From: Cunninghamia lanceolata
Lineage: Eukaryota > Streptophyta > Pinopsida > Cupressales > Cupressaceae
Length of the DNA: 64,000 nt
Reading direction: 5' to 3'
NCBI GenBank assembly: GCA_027924645.1
Contig: BSBN01001752.1
Location: 13,100,001-13,164,000 of the forward strand
Every line of letters begins with the position of its first letter. Positions within the stretch are counted from its first letter, which is position 1. Position numbers and translations under genes: made by a program. Of the stretch, positions 12,540-24,473 are shown piece after piece. Under the pieces are notes generated by a model. That model did no database searches and was not told where the DNA came from. It worked only from the letters and a program-made list of their open reading frames with translations.

Positions 12540-13010
12540 CAATAATATCTTTCACAACACACTTTTGATGCAAACCTAGAGTGATTACAAGTCAAAACCT
12601 AGTGAAAAATACAATAAAATATGCAATTTTCACAAATTTTCAATGCCAAGGCCTAATAAAAAGGGTGTTGTAAATAATTTTAGGAGGGGATGTAGATTAT
12701 AACAGTAATATCAGCCACCTAATGCCATAAAATTCAGCACAAAATGCTTATAGTGCCAATCTCAATCAAACCCTAGTGAAAATATAGCCAAAATACATAA
12801 TTTTTCACCAAATTTCAATGCAAAGGCCCAATAAAAAGTGTGTTGTAAATAATTTGAGGAGGGGCAGTAGATAATAACCCTGATAACAGATAATTAGTGT
12901 CAAAAAATTGTTCACAACATGCCTATGATGCAAATCTAGAGAGACAATAAGGCCAAATCTAGTGAAAAAGCAAGGTTTTCAAACCCTAGGCATAAAATTT
13001 TTCAATAAAG
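12540..13010. repeat. Degenerate tandem repeat, period about 175 bp
   Basis: The block GGCCYAATAAAAAG, GTGTTGTAAATAATTT, GAGGAGGGG occurs near 12650 and again near 12826. It is preceded each time by AACCTAGTGAAAA and a TTTTCA-rich stretch. A weaker third copy starts near 12930 (CAAATCTAGTGAAAAAG). Together these make two and a half imperfect units. Confidence 0.6.
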
Positions 13011-13735
13011 CCACTATGATGCAATACTATAGTTAGAAATTAGTTCTAATGAGTGTTGTAAAAGGGTATTAAAATCTAAAACAAGATTTTGACTACAAAC
13101 CCTAGCTAATGCAAAACTAGGTTATATGGAAAAATACACAATTTCAAGCAATTTTTATCAATTTAAGCATGAGAATGCAATGCAAATGAATGGTGAATAA
13201 ATTTTTTTTGTATTTTAAATCAGATATGATGAAAGAAATTTATTTAAATTAAATGCCAACTAATTCAAATTATTTGAAAATGCAAGCTAAAAATGCCAAT
13301 TTTTTTCAAATTTTTCATTTTTTTGGTAATTTTTCAACTGCAATAAGATGAACAATGAAATGAATGAATGTAAATATGAAGTACAAAACTCAACAAGGTG
13401 CAAGAAAGTCCAAAAACACAAGTTCACCAAAATCTTTAGGGTTAAAAGTGAAGATAATGGATTTTAATGGTTTGTGTTGATCCTCCTTTCACCACTAAAC
13501 ATTCAAGGACATTCAACTGAGTAGAGAACTCTACTACAGATCTATCATTTGGAACATAGGGGAAGATTGGAATTGTGTGATTTTGTTGTTTAATTAAGTC
13601 CAATTATGCTTAAAACCCTAATTTCATAAATTCATAAACAAATGGATAAATCATGAAAAATGATCGCACACAGAGATATCAAATGACAATCAAATGCGTA
13701 CTAGATTTTGATGTTTGGTGTGCAGAAAAGTTAGG

Positions 13736-13890
13736 GACTAATGAGTGGGCGCCCTAGTCCAGTGCCACAATTTTTGTCAGGATCTGGGAATGTTGTCTAC
13801 AACATAGTTCTACTGTTCCAGAGATTTCACTGTTGCGGGATCTAGAGGACTAATGAGCGGGTGCCTAAATCCAGGTCCCTATTTTCTTCT
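13736..13890. repeat. Direct repeat with GGGYGCC motif, two copies
   Basis: GGACTAATGAGTGGGCGCCC (13736-13755) recurs about 110 bases later as GGACTAATGAGCGGGTGCC, both followed by a TCCAG-containing stretch and an AATTTT or ATTTTC tract. A related GGGCACCCAAGTCC-like motif appears near 14441. Confidence 0.55.
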
Positions 13891-14416
13891 CTGATCTACA
13901 ATTTTGATAATCTGCACTACTCTCCTGCAACTCCACTTCTTTCGTAATCATAGAAAAATGGGTTGGGGATTGTGGTGTTTAGAGGCTTGCCTCAGTCAAG
14001 CCTTGGAGAGACATTTAAGTCTTCTGAACACCGTTGTTAGATAAAAAGTGCATATGCCTATGGGATAGAGGCAAAATCCAAATGATAAATGATAGAAAAC
14101 ACAATTGATATCACCTTGTAGTGAAGATCTCATGGAAGGAAGATGCTCTTCATGCCATGAGGAGATGGATGCCAAATCTGCAACAAACAAGCACAATAAC
14201 AACACAAAATACTGCTTTGCAACACAATGAATGCCTTGAATCACTTTCACATAAGCCACAAGTTCTCAATTGCCATCTAGTTTACAAATGAATCACTAAT
14301 CGTGCTTATATATGCAACTACAAACATTCCCGCTAAGAATTTCGTAATTCAAACTTAGGATGTTGGCATAGGACCTAAATAACGGTCATAAACTGACACC
14401 CAAAAATAGGTCCTGA

Positions 14417-14472
14417 CCTAAAATAGGGTAGGACTAGGGCACGGGCACCCAAGTCCTCCCCCCTATTTTAGG
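14417..14472. repeat. Inverted repeat (12 bp perfect arms)
   Basis: CCTAAAATAGGG at 14417-14428 is matched by its exact reverse complement CCCTATTTTAGG at 14461-14472, with a 32-base spacer. Each arm is itself nearly palindromic. Confidence 0.8.
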
Positions 14473-15106
14473 GAGGGTTTATCATAAATGTACCCCCTGA
14501 GTCCCAATTGCCATGAAACTTTAGGGTTTTCTCATCGGGAGTCATCAAAATCATGCAAGATGCTCTAAATGCATTCTGAAGGACACGGGAGCTAAACCTT
14601 AAGTGGAAAAAGCCCCCAAGGTTACTTTTTCTGACATACCACCACCAAAAAAATTTCAATTATTTTTTCACATTAGTTTTGGAGTTACAAGTTTTTTTGT
14701 TTACACTATATTGTAAAAAGTGCAGTTTTAGTGGAATCCAACACCTTGTTAATTTTATTTTTTATCATGACCAATTTAATACATGTATTCTTGATACTAT
14801 ATATGCTACACCTGATGGAGCTTTTAGATATTCACATGTGGAATCAAGAGAATAAAGTGTAATAAACTCAAATTGGAGGTTGGAGGAAAACAGAGGCTGA
14901 AGGTTTTCACCATCTCGAGCTAGCTTCTCGCTCAAAGATGATCCACTGCATGATTGCATGAGAAGCACCATCGATCTATGTCCCTTCATGGAACAAGGGG
15001 GCCTTAGCAGTTTTGGCAATACTTGGGGGGTACAATTTGTGTATTCACTTTGGTGTATTTCCTATTTTACATTAGAGGAGAGATTTGGTTCCCATAGCAT
15101 TGGAGG

Positions 15107-15300
15107 AGGGATATTGACCCTTTCAGTGGAAAGTGGACTCTTGGAGGAGAGTTGTTCCCTGGAGGAGGGATTATGACACACTCAGTGGAGATGTGGACTC
15201 TCAAGAGTTGTTCTCTCAAATGCAACACTAGAAGAGGGATTATTGACACACTCGGTGGAGTGGTGGACTCTTGGAGGAGAGTTGTGTTTTCTCATCATGC
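15107..15300. repeat. Degenerate tandem repeat, period about 65-70 bp, three units
   Basis: Three successive units contain GGGATTAT or GGGATATT, then ACACTCAGTGGAG or a variant, GTGGACTCT, and a GAGAGTTGT stretch. Units start near 15107, 15168 and 15235. Confidence 0.6.
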
Positions 15301-15489
15301 ATGGAGGGTAGGATAATGTTCTCTCATGTGGTACAGAGGATTTTGTAGGTTTGATAGTCAAGAGATCCACTGGCAAATTTAGTTTGGTGTTTCCTAGGTG
15401 AGTGAGGAGAATTGGTGAAGATGCTTCATCAAAGTCTCTAGAAGGGATGTTGTGATCAATCCTTTCAGTGTTCCACCCTTTGTTCGGAT

Positions 15490-15790
15490 TGATGTAAAAT
15501 GGGGGGAATGTTGGAGTTATTACATCTTTTGTTACTATATAGTCTAGATAAAAAATAAATAAATAAATGTTAGGATAGTAAATAAATAGACTAATTTTTG
15601 GGAAGTTATTATCCTGTAAATAAGTTGAGGAAGCTTGTAACTAGAAACAAAGGCTTTATAAATCCATATTATGTAATGTAAATATCAATATGAAATCATC
15701 AATATATTATTTTATGTTTTGATTTTCATGTGCAATGATGGTGTAATAATCTGCAGTTTGCTCTACCATTTTCAATACTTGTCTAGGACA
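15490..15790 (+). other. Probable 3' terminus (polypurine tract plus LTR start) of an unidentified element
   Basis: A purine tract AAAATGGGGGGAA is followed directly by TGTTGGAGTTATTA at 15509, the usual junction of polypurine tract and 3' LTR. The LTR-like sequence runs to about 15790, where the right end is not clear. A T-rich low-complexity stretch follows at about 15830-15915. No coding region of the element survives upstream. Confidence 0.4.
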
Positions 15791-15959
15791 CCAAAAGAAG
15801 TGGTTTTCATCATAGGACATATTATTTCTCTTTATTTTTTATTTTTTTGGATTTTTGGATTTTTTTTAATTCTTTTGATTTTTTTTTATTTTTGGACATT
15901 TTTTTGGTTTTATGGATTTTCTAATGGGGATATTCTGTGAACTAGGCATGGAACCATTT

Positions 15960-16868
15960 GAGATGAATGATGTTGAGAGGTTTATCAAGATACTAACCAT
16001 CTAGAGTGGCCATCTACTAAGTGTCTAAACCATACTTGGTGATAATGACATAAGGACCTAGCCAATTAGGTTCAAATTTACATTTCTTTCAATGGTCCTA
16101 AAGATTTTTTTTATTTTCTTTTAGCACAAGATCACTTATTTCAAATTCTTGAGCCCTAATTTTATTATTGTAGGTTCTTCGAAGATGGTTTTGATAAGAT
16201 TATAGATTATTTAGGGCATTGAGGCACTGCTCATCAAGTAGTTCTAGCTAATGGAGGCATATAACCCAATACTCCCCATTGTCAATGAGGTCATGTAAGG
16301 AGATTTGTAGTGATGAGAGTTTGATCTTTATTGGCAAGGTAGTTTCACACCAAAGACTAGGGAATAGAGTGTGGCACAAGTGGGAGTGAAAATGCTAGTG
16401 TGGTAAGCCCAAAGGGCAGGATTGGGATGGAGGTTCCAATAATGGTCAATTCTATTAATAGTTTTCTTTAGGATCTTAAGTAGGGTTTTATTCATTTCCC
16501 TTGCTTGACTATTACTTTGGGGATAGTACAAAGTGGACTAGTGGTGTTGGAGGTGGAAGTGCTCACAAAGAACATGAAATTCACAATTTTTGAAGGATTT
16601 ACCATTGTCTATGACAATGGCAGATGGGATGCCATAATGGAAAATGATATGATAGATGATGAACTTGGGTATTTGGGTACTTGTAGTAAAGGTGAGGGGG
16701 ATGGCTTTACCCCACTTCATGAAATACTCAATGGTGGTGATGATGAACTTATGACCACTGGAGGAGGAGGGATGGATCTTTCCAACAAGATGTAGGCCCC
16801 ACTAGGAAAAGAGCTAAGGAATCATGATGGGATGCAATGCCTATGATGGTGCATGAGTGAGGTTTCTA
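15960..16868 (-). pseudogene. Gypsy integrase remnant, catalytic core and C-terminal part
   Basis: Read on the minus strand, this encodes an integrase core with KWGKAIPLT, then IVIDNGKSF (second catalytic Asp) and YYPQSNSQAREMNK, where the catalytic Glu region is altered. A C-terminal ALWAYHTS block and a KFEPNWLGPYVI-type tail follow, with several stops. The upstream half lies at 23110-23773; the copia element at 16874 interrupts it in the middle of the zinc-binding domain. It is an old, dead gypsy copy. Confidence 0.75.
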
Positions 16869-16873
16869 TGTTG

Positions 16874-17912
16874 TGTTGGGAATTAAGGTGTCTCAACCTT
16901 CTCAAATTCCTAGCATATGATAGTCATTTATGTATTTATTTATTGGCCTAATTTTGTATTTACTTGCACATCCTATTTTGTCATTTAGTTTGAGGTGGCA
17001 TTGTGACATGTCATCCTACTTGTAATGTGAATTGGATGGTCAAGTCAAACACATGAGAATCTAGGCATCCCATTTGAGATGGCACTAATATTCCATGTGT
17101 CAGCATCTTATGGTATGTGGAAGGAGTTATTTTGTATGATAGAATCTATGACATGTAAGAGCCAAGTATAGAGATTCCTATGACAAGTGAAGACAAGTGT
17201 CGGAGAGCATCTTTGCATAAGAGGAAGGCATCTTTGGGTGCCCAAGTTGGGTTATGACATGTTGTAAGAGGAATATGCTATATTTAGTCTTGTATGACGA
17301 ATTCTCTTACAACATTAAATGTTGTTATGTTGGGCATATTTTATGACAATTGTAAGATGTGTATGAGCATCTATCATAGCCTATTTTTAGTTGGAGCGCT
17401 CCACATTGGGAAAGACAAATCTACATGTTATGATGGTTGAAGAGAGGTGTATGCATGATGGACAAGTGTCCTTGGGTGTGAGAAATGGGTCATGTGGCCA
17501 AGATGGACGCCCACCTCTAGAAGCTTCTCATTTATACCTTGTAACTCTATATAATCAGGTGCTTGGAGTAGTAGTATGCATAGTTTTTGTACATGTACTA
17601 TTATGCTACCAAAATTACTCTAGAAACAACATTTGAAGACTACTAGAAGAACTTCATGCATTACAAGTGTATTGTAAACCATTTCAGTTTTGATAATACA
17701 TTGTGCAAGTTTTGGAGCGTGGAGTTTTTTACCTGAAAAGGTTTTCCCCATGTACATCTTGTGTCACTTGCATTCTGTGTGATGTTATTTGTTGTTTTAT
17801 CTCTATGATACATGCCTAATATAATTGTAATTGTAAGGATCTAAAAATTTGCACTACATTTCCCTCATTAGATTGGTGTTGGAAGCATTTCCGCACACCT
17901 TGCTTCCTTTCA
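16874..17912 (+). repeat. 5' LTR of copia element (1039 bp)
   Basis: Begins TGTTGGGAATTAAGG and ends CTTCCTTTCA. A TATA-like CTATATAATC lies near 17550. Pairs with 22071-23104, from which it differs by scattered substitutions and small indels. Confidence 0.92.
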
Positions 17913-17914
17913 GT

Positions 17915-17926
17915 TGGTATCAGAGC
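17915..17926 (+). promoter_or_regulatory. Primer binding site (tRNA-iMet type) of copia element
   Basis: TGGTATCAGAGC lies two bases after the LTR end. It matches the complement of the plant initiator tRNA-Met 3' end, where minus-strand synthesis starts. Confidence 0.9.
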
Positions 17927-18030
17927 TTGACCACCTTTGATCCTAGTTGTTGGGTAGGGGTTTTCTATACTAATCTTCGATTGAGTGGGAGTATGTGCAG
18001 AGTATTGTGTGATCTTGTTGCAAGAAGGAG

Positions 18031-19032
18031 ATGGCAGTCACATCCAGAAGGATAGAATTCAAAAAGTTTAATGGCTGCAAATTTGAGTTGTGGAAGCTCC
18101 AAATGGAAGACATGCTTGTTGATAGAGATCTATGGGAAACAATTTCTAGCACAAAATGAATGTCAATGGCTCAAGAAGAATGGGATCTCAAAGATAAAAT
18201 AGCTAAGGGTCTTGTGAGACTTTGTTTAGCTGATTCTATCTTGTTAAATGTTCAAGAAGAGAAGACCGCAAAAGAGCTATGGAAGAAACTTGGTGATGTT
18301 TATTAGGCTAAATCCCTAGTAAATAAGTTATTCCTATGGAAGAAGTTGTATTCTCTGAGGATGGAAGATGGAGGATCTATTGTAGATCATCTAAATGCCT
18401 TTAACATGCTAGTTGCACAGTTGACTTTCGTTGGTGTGAAAATGGAGGAGGATCATTATATGACCTTGTTTTATTCTTTGCCAGACTCATGGGATCACCT
18501 TGTCATGGCCATTGGGAGCACTACCACCACCTTCAAGATGGATGAAGTGGTGTCTTCGCTGTTATCTGAAGAAATGTGAAGAAAGTCTTCTGAGTCAGCT
18601 AAGGAGGCTCTTGTAGTTCATGGTAGACCCAAAGAGAAAGGGAAAAAGAAGGACAAAAAAGATGAAAAGGGAAAATCTAAATCCCGTGGGAGATCCAAAT
18701 CTCCTAGAAAGTCCAAGTCACTGTGTTGGAATTGTGGTAAATCTGGGCACTTTCGAAAGGAGTATAAGGAGAAGAAGAAGAAAAAGAAGATCTCTGATTC
18801 AGATCCTGACAAATCTCAAGATGATGGTGTTGCTTTTATTTCTGCCTTGGCCACCCATGCATTGGAAGATGTGTGGTTGATAGACTCTAGTGCTTCTTTC
18901 CACATGACCTCACATCTAGGTTCGTTCACAAAGCATGAAGAATACGATGGTGGGAAGGTGTACCTGGGTGATGACTCTCATCTGAAGATAGTTGGTCGTG
19001 GAAGAGTCTTGATCCGATTCCCCGATGGATGA
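18031..19032 (+). pseudogene. gag and protease of copia element
   Basis: One frame from ATG 18031 shows a copia Gag start (FKKFNGCKFELWKLQMED), the UBN2-like core, and then a Lys/Ser-rich linker. A zinc knuckle CWNCGKSGHFRKEY (near 18724), whose last Cys is replaced by Tyr, and the protease motif WLIDSSASFHMTS (DSS in place of DSG) follow. Stops fall at about 18157, 18304 and 18577, and after the protease at 19030. The frame then shifts. Confidence 0.8.
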
Positions 19033-19379
19033 ATGAAGTAGATCAATGGAGTTTTGCACATCCCTAGTTTAGCACAAAACCTTCTTTCTATAAGTAAGTT
19101 AAATTCAATGTGGGTGTGCAGGTTGTCTTCTCGAGTGGAGGATGTAAGATGATAAGAGGAGCTATGGTGCTTGCTAAGGGTACTCGTAGAGGTACTCTGT
19201 TTTAGCTGGATGCATGTAATGTTCAGTGCAATAGTTCTTCTGTTTCTAAGAAAAGAGATTTATATTCTTCATCCTCACCATTAGAACTAGCAGCGAAAAA
19301 GTGTGTTGCTTCAACTTATGATGGTCTTGCTTTCCGGGTACCTAAGGGTGTCAATGCTTTGGAAATGAAACTTCCTGCT

Positions 19380-20222
19380 GAGAAGACAATGTTGTGGCAT
19401 GAGAGACTTGGTCACATTGGTGAGGAGGGTCTTAGAGCCTTTAAAAATAAAAACCTCATTAAGGGGTTAAATGATTGTAATCTTGAGTTTGACTTTTGTG
19501 AACATTATGTATATGGAAAGCAAAGTCGTGTTTGATTTTACTCTAGTTCTCACAAGTCTTCTATAGTGTTGGATCTAATTCATTCTGATGTGTTTGGTCT
19601 TGTGAATGTTCCTTTGATTTCTAAATTGTTATATTTTGTATCATTCATTGATGATTACAGTAGGAGGACATGGATTTATTTTCTCAGAAGCAAATTTGAA
19701 GTCTTTAGTCGGTTCAAAGAGTTTAAAGCTTTTGTAGAGAATCAGACTGGTAAAAAGATTAAGTGTTAGAGAAATGGCAATGGTGGTGAGTTTTGTTTGG
19801 TAGAGTTTGATAAGTTCTGTAAAGAACGTGGGATTGAAATACATAAGACAATTCCATACACCCCTCAGCAAAATGGAGTTGTAGAGATGATGAATAAAAT
19901 GTTGATGGAGAGGGCTAGGAGTATGCTTAGTGGAGCTAGCCTTGAACATAAGTTTTGGGCTGAAGCTATATCCACTGCTTGCTACCTGGTTAACAAGTCT
20001 TCTACTTCAGTGCTTGTTGATAAGACACCCATGGAGGTGTGGTCTGGTAAGAAGCCTTCGTTGAGACATCTTTGTGTTTTTGGTTGTGAGGCATATGCAC
20101 ATGTGCCCAAGGAGAAGAGGTCAAAATTAGAGAATAAGGCAGTTAAGTGTATCTTCATTGGCTATGGTGTCGGTGTGAAAGGGTACAAGCTTTGGGATCC
20201 TATGGCCGAGAAAGTCTTGTAG
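19380..20222 (+). pseudogene. Integrase of copia element
   Basis: The zinc domain begins around WHERLGHIGEEG (19396), and the core has HSDVFG (first Asp, about 19581), the FIDDYSRRTW block and NGNGGEF (second Asp lost or altered). The TPQQNGVVEMMNK block (catalytic Glu) and a C-terminal VFGCEAYAHVPK, GYGVGVKGYKLW region follow. An in-frame TAG splits the core at 19767. A short acidic linker leads to RT. Confidence 0.8.
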
Positions 20223-20479
20223 AGAAGAAGTGTTATTTTCAGAGAGGTAACTCCTTCTCTTATTGTTTTACAATAGAAGAAAAAGAAAAGAAAGAGGATG
20301 CAGTTCAATTTCCTACTACCCCTGAGAAGACTGAACCGAAAGATCCTATTGGACCTGATGATGAGGAGACCTCTAGTAGCTCTAAAAGTTTAGAAGAGGA
20401 ACAAGAACTCCACCTCAGCTTTTGAAGAGGTCCACACGAATCAGGTAGCAACTTGAGAGGTTTGGTTATTCAATACTTG

Positions 20480-21188
20480 ATTCTAGTTGTGTTTTTGCCT
20501 TGATTTCTAACACTGCTGAGCCTAGAACTATGAAAGAAGCTATGGGTATGAAAGATGTAGGTTCCTAGAAGGAGGCCATGAAAGAGGAGATGGCTTCTTT
20601 GGAAAAGAATAAAACTTGGAACTTGGTGCCCATACTTGAAGGATGGAAACCTGTTGGATGTAAATGGATGTTCAAGAAGAAATTTGGTGCAGATGGCATG
20701 AGAAATATAAGACCATATTGGTTGTGAAGGGGTATTCTCAGGTGGAGGGAATTGATTATGGTGATATTTTTTCTCCCATTGTAGAGCTAACATCTATTTG
20801 GTTCATGGTGACCTGGAGGAAGAAATCTATACGTCACAGCCAGAGCACTACGTGGTGAAAGGTAAAGAAAATCTAGTTTGCAAGTTAAAGAAGTCTTTGT
20901 ATGGGTTGAAATAGTCTCCTAGGATGTGGTACCAAAATTTTTATGCCTTTGTGTTGAGCATTAGATTTTTGAGATTGAAATCAGATCATTGTGTGTATTT
21001 CAAATTTGACAATGATCGCATTCTCATTATAGCATTGTATGTTGATGATATGTTACTAATTAGGAATGGTAAAGGTTTGATTTCTGATTTGAAGTCTCAG
21101 TTGTCAACATAGTTTGAAATGAAAAATTTAGGGGTAGCCAGGTACATTCTGGGGATGGAGATAACAAGAGACAGAGCAAACATAAACT
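20480..21188 (+). pseudogene. Reverse transcriptase of copia element
   Basis: Copia RT blocks lie in at least three frames: EAMKEEMASLEKNKTW (about 20575), GCKWMFKKKFGADG, VVKGYSQVEGIDY and SLYGLK-like pieces, and the catalytic LYVDDMLLI near 21035. Stops and indels are frequent. Confidence 0.78.
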
Positions 21189-22023
21189 TTGGTTAGGCAA
21201 GAGTATGTTAACATTGAATTGGAAAGATTTGGTATGGTGGATTGTAGACCATTGACTGTTCCTATTACAATGGGGACAAAGTTATCTATTGGTGATTATC
21301 CAAAGTCTCCTTCTAAGATAGAGGATATGAGTAGAGTACCTTATGCTAGTGCAGTTGGTAGTTTGATGTATGCTATGGTCTATACAAGACCAGACATTGC
21401 TCAAGCAGTGGGAGTCCTTAGTTGGTTTATGGCTAATCTTAGACAGGTACATTGGGATGCAATAAAGAGGGTGTTTAGATATTTGAGGGGTAGTTCTAAG
21501 TATTCCCTATGTTATCATGGTTATCCTATAGGACCTCAACATTCTGTGAGTATTCATGGATTTGTGGATTCTGATTAGGCAGGTGACATTGACAGCAGGA
21601 GATCCACCAGTGCTTACGTGTTCACTATGTTTGGTGGAGCTATTAGTTGGATGAGTAAGCAACAACCTGTGGTTTCTTTGTCCATGATAGAAGAAGAGTA
21701 CATGGTAGCTACTCATGCTTGTAAGGAAGCCATTTGGCTTAAGAGGTTGTGTTCAGATATTGGTTTTGATGTAGGACATATTACTCTTTGTTGTGATAGT
21801 TAGAGTGCAATTTGTTTAGCAAAGAATCCTTTTTTCCATGCCTAAACAAAGCACATTGATGTTCAGTATCATTTTGTTCATGATATGGTAGAATATGGGA
21901 AGGTGATATTGGAGAAGGTTGAAACTTTGAAGAATGTTGCAGATGCATTGATGAAACCTATGGGCACAAATAAGTTCAGATGGTGTTCAAAGTCTATGGG
22001 CCTCTTGGCCCCTAGCAATTAAA
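21189..22023 (+). pseudogene. RT C terminus and RNase H of copia element
   Basis: One frame, with stops near 21576 and 21801, carries the RT thumb (SRVPYASAVGSLMYAM, TRPDIAQAVG) and the RNase H blocks GFVDSD (first Asp), SKQQPVVSLS, EEEYMVATHA and LCCDS. A C-terminal HIDVQYHFV region ends at 22021-22023, about 50 bases before the 3' LTR. Confidence 0.8.
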
Positions 22024-22059
22024 TCTTGTCATTCTATTGGCTCTTGCAAGGTGTTTGAC

Positions 22060-23104
22060 AAGTGGGAGAATGTTGGGAATTAAGGTGTCTCAACCTTTGT
22101 AAATTCCTAGCATATGATATTCATTTATATATTTATTTATTGGCCTAATTTTGTATTTACTTGCACATCTTGTTTTGTCATTTAGTTTGAGGTGGCATTG
22201 TGACATGTCATCCTACTTGTAATATGACTTGGATGGAAAAGTCAAACACATGAGAATCTAGGAGTCCCATTTGAGGTGGCACTAATATGCCATGTGTCGG
22301 CATCTTGCAGTATGTGGAAGGAGTTATTTTGTATGACAAAATCTATGGCATGTAAGAGCCAAGTATAAAGATTCCTATGACAAGTGAAGACAAGTGTCGG
22401 AGAGCATCTTTGCATGAGAGGAAGGCATCTTTGGGTGCCCAAGTTGGGTTATGACATGTTGTAAGAGGAATATGCTATATTTAGTCTTGTATGATGGATT
22501 CTGTTACAACATTAAATGTTGTTATGTTGGGCATATTTTATGATAGTTGTAAGATGCGTAAGAGCATCTGTCATAGCCTATTTTTAGTTGGAGTGCTCCA
22601 CATTGGGTAAGTTAAATCTGCATGTTATGACGGTTGAAGAGAGGTGTATGCATGATGGATAAGTGTCCTTAGGTGTGAGAAATGGGCCATGTGGCCAAGA
22701 TGGATGCCCACCTCTAGAAGCTTCTCATTTATGCCTTGTAACTCTAAATAATCAGGCGCTTGGAGTAGTAGTATGAATTTTTTTGTATAGGTACTGTTAT
22801 GCTGCCAAAATTACTCCAAAAATGACATTTGAAGACTCCTGGAAGAACTTGCATTGCAAGTGTATTGCAAACCATTTCAGTTTTGATAATACATTGTGCA
22901 GGTTTTGGAGTGGATTTTTTTTACCTGAAAAGGTTTTCCCCACGTACATCTTGTGCCACTTGCATTCTGTGTGCTATTGTTTGCTATTTTATCTCTATGA
23001 TACATGCTTAACATAACTGTAATTGTAAGGACCTAAAAATTTGCACTACATTTCCCTCATTAGATTAGTGTTGGAAGCATTTCCACACACCTTGCTTCCT
23101 TTCA
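22060..23104 (+). repeat. Polypurine tract and 3' LTR of copia element
   Basis: The tract AAGTGGGAGAA (22060-22070) abuts the LTR start TGTTGGGAAT at 22071; the LTR ends CTTCCTTTCA at 23104 (1034 bp). Confidence 0.9.
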
Positions 23105-23109
23105 TGTTG

Positions 23110-23773
23110 CTGACATGATAGGTACTATTTGATGCACCGACATGCATCATATTCCATAGTAGGCTAGTAGAAACTTGTTCAAAGGAGCTTCCTAGCTAGG
23201 AACATGCCACTAGTATGGCCATTGCAGATACCATTATGTACCTCTCTAAGTGCAAGATTAGGCTCTTCCATGTTTCGGCGTTGTAGTAAAGAACCATCAT
23301 AGCCTCTTCAATAGAGTGTGTTGCCAAGGATGGTGAAGTAGGAGGTGCATTAGAGGAATGATTTGCATTGGTTTTAGGATAGGTTAGGTGGAAGGGTTTG
23401 GTCATGGAGATAGGTGTAAATTTCATGATACCATGGGTATTCAGGACCAACAATATCATAGATAAGATCAGATTCCAGGGTGTCGTACGTGGGTATAAGA
23501 AGTTACTTGACCAAGAACTCATAATCTTGATTGTCATGTGGCATATCTAACAAAGACCCACTAGTATCCATGGCACCTACCACTTTATTTTTAAGGAAGG
23601 GAACTTGTGTAAAATGGATGTGTGTGAAATACTGCTTAAAAATATCTACCATCTCTTTTTAGGGGATGAGCTTGTCATCCTTTGTTTGATATTCATCATT
23701 GACTTCTTTTATTACAAGCTACGACTCCCTATAGACCTGGAGCTATTAGATATTCCACTATGTAGCTATTTTA
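23110..23773 (-). pseudogene. Gypsy RNase H end and integrase zinc domain remnant
   Basis: On the minus strand, from 23773 downward, this encodes the RNase H C terminus (FTHIHFTQVP ... GAMDTSGSLL), the linker GPEYPWYHEIYTYL, and the integrase H2C2 block (EVHNGICNGH ... ACRC) with a few stops. It meets the copia element at 23109 and continues at 16868, and the reading frame is kept once one TGTTG copy is counted. Confidence 0.72.
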
Positions 23774-24468
23774 TGTCATGTCCCCTTTCTAATTAATTTA
23801 ATTTAAATAATTTAGTAACCCATTCATATATTTCTTGTGGGCTAATGTTAGAAAATAGAGAACTAATTTATTTAATATTTAATTATGGTCCTGTGAGAAT
23901 TTATATTTTCAAGGTATTTTGGGGCAATTAAATATTAAATCTAAATTTATTTAGCACCAAATGGGGTGTAGGATTTAATGAGGATATTTTGTAACTTACA
24001 AGGTCCTAAAAATAACATATTCTATGATGGATATGATAGATTTATGATAGGTTTTCAATGTGTAAGTTACACACTAATTTTAGCTAATAGTTATGGAAGA
24101 AGTGGTTGTGATTAATGCCAAATTTATACTTCCAAGTTGGGTGTGGGATTTTTGGTGCCCAAATTGAGGCCTCAAGCCTTTATTTATATGTGGGGGTTTT
24201 CATACAATACAAGCTTTTGATCATTTTAACTCTCAACTTTCCTATATGAGCACTTGTGTTCGTACAATTATCTTCTGTGGATGAAACCCATTGAAGATTG
24301 AGATCAATAGATGAAAACCCACTAGTTTCTTAGATCAAAGGATACAATCCCTTTAGTTCAGTAGGATAATCTCACTCAGAGGTTGTATTGAAGCTTATTG
24401 GAGTTGTTTGTAGATTTTGGTGTGTTTGTTTGTAGGTTTTTGGGTGTTCTCTTGTGTGGATTGTGTTA
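23774..24468. repeat. LTR-like sequence, left part
   Basis: Starts abruptly with TGTCATGTCCCC at the end of the gypsy remnant. It is AT-rich, with R/U5-like features near 24190-24460 and no ORF. Element G (24474-27512) is inserted in it. The sequence resumes at 27518 and continues to 27836, where homology to the Y spacer begins. No second copy is visible, so the LTR call is tentative. Confidence 0.4.
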
Positions 24469-24473
24469 GGGTA

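Larger units (their letters stand above)
12309..14960. other. Unclassified non-coding repeat debris
   Basis: No protein family is recognisable on either strand, and the short open frames are unsupported. The region is AT-rich with many poly-A and poly-T runs, contains the tandem and inverted repeats listed separately, and is probably remnants of old LTRs. Confidence 0.6.
16869..23109 (+). mobile_element. Ty1/copia element, complete but inactive, with TGTTG target duplication
   Basis: Two LTRs of about 1.04 kb (16874-17912 and 22071-23104) flank a tRNA-iMet type primer site and gag, protease, integrase, RT and RNase H in the copia order (integrase before RT). The five bases TGTTG stand on both sides (16869-16873 and 23105-23109). 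It lies in sense opposite to the gypsy integrase remnant it interrupts. Stops and frameshifts in every domain show it is dead. Confidence 0.92.

Noticed and set aside
15830..15915. T-rich stretch as a poly-A tail of a LINE or processed pseudogene (minus strand)
   Set aside because: The run is interrupted by GGA and other bases, no RT or gene-like sequence precedes it on the minus strand, and no target duplication is evident.
18620..18880. 86-residue basic plus-strand ORF (MVDPKRKGKRRTKK)
   Set aside because: Frame-shifted shadow of the copia gag Lys-rich linker; the true frame carries the zinc knuckle and protease motif.
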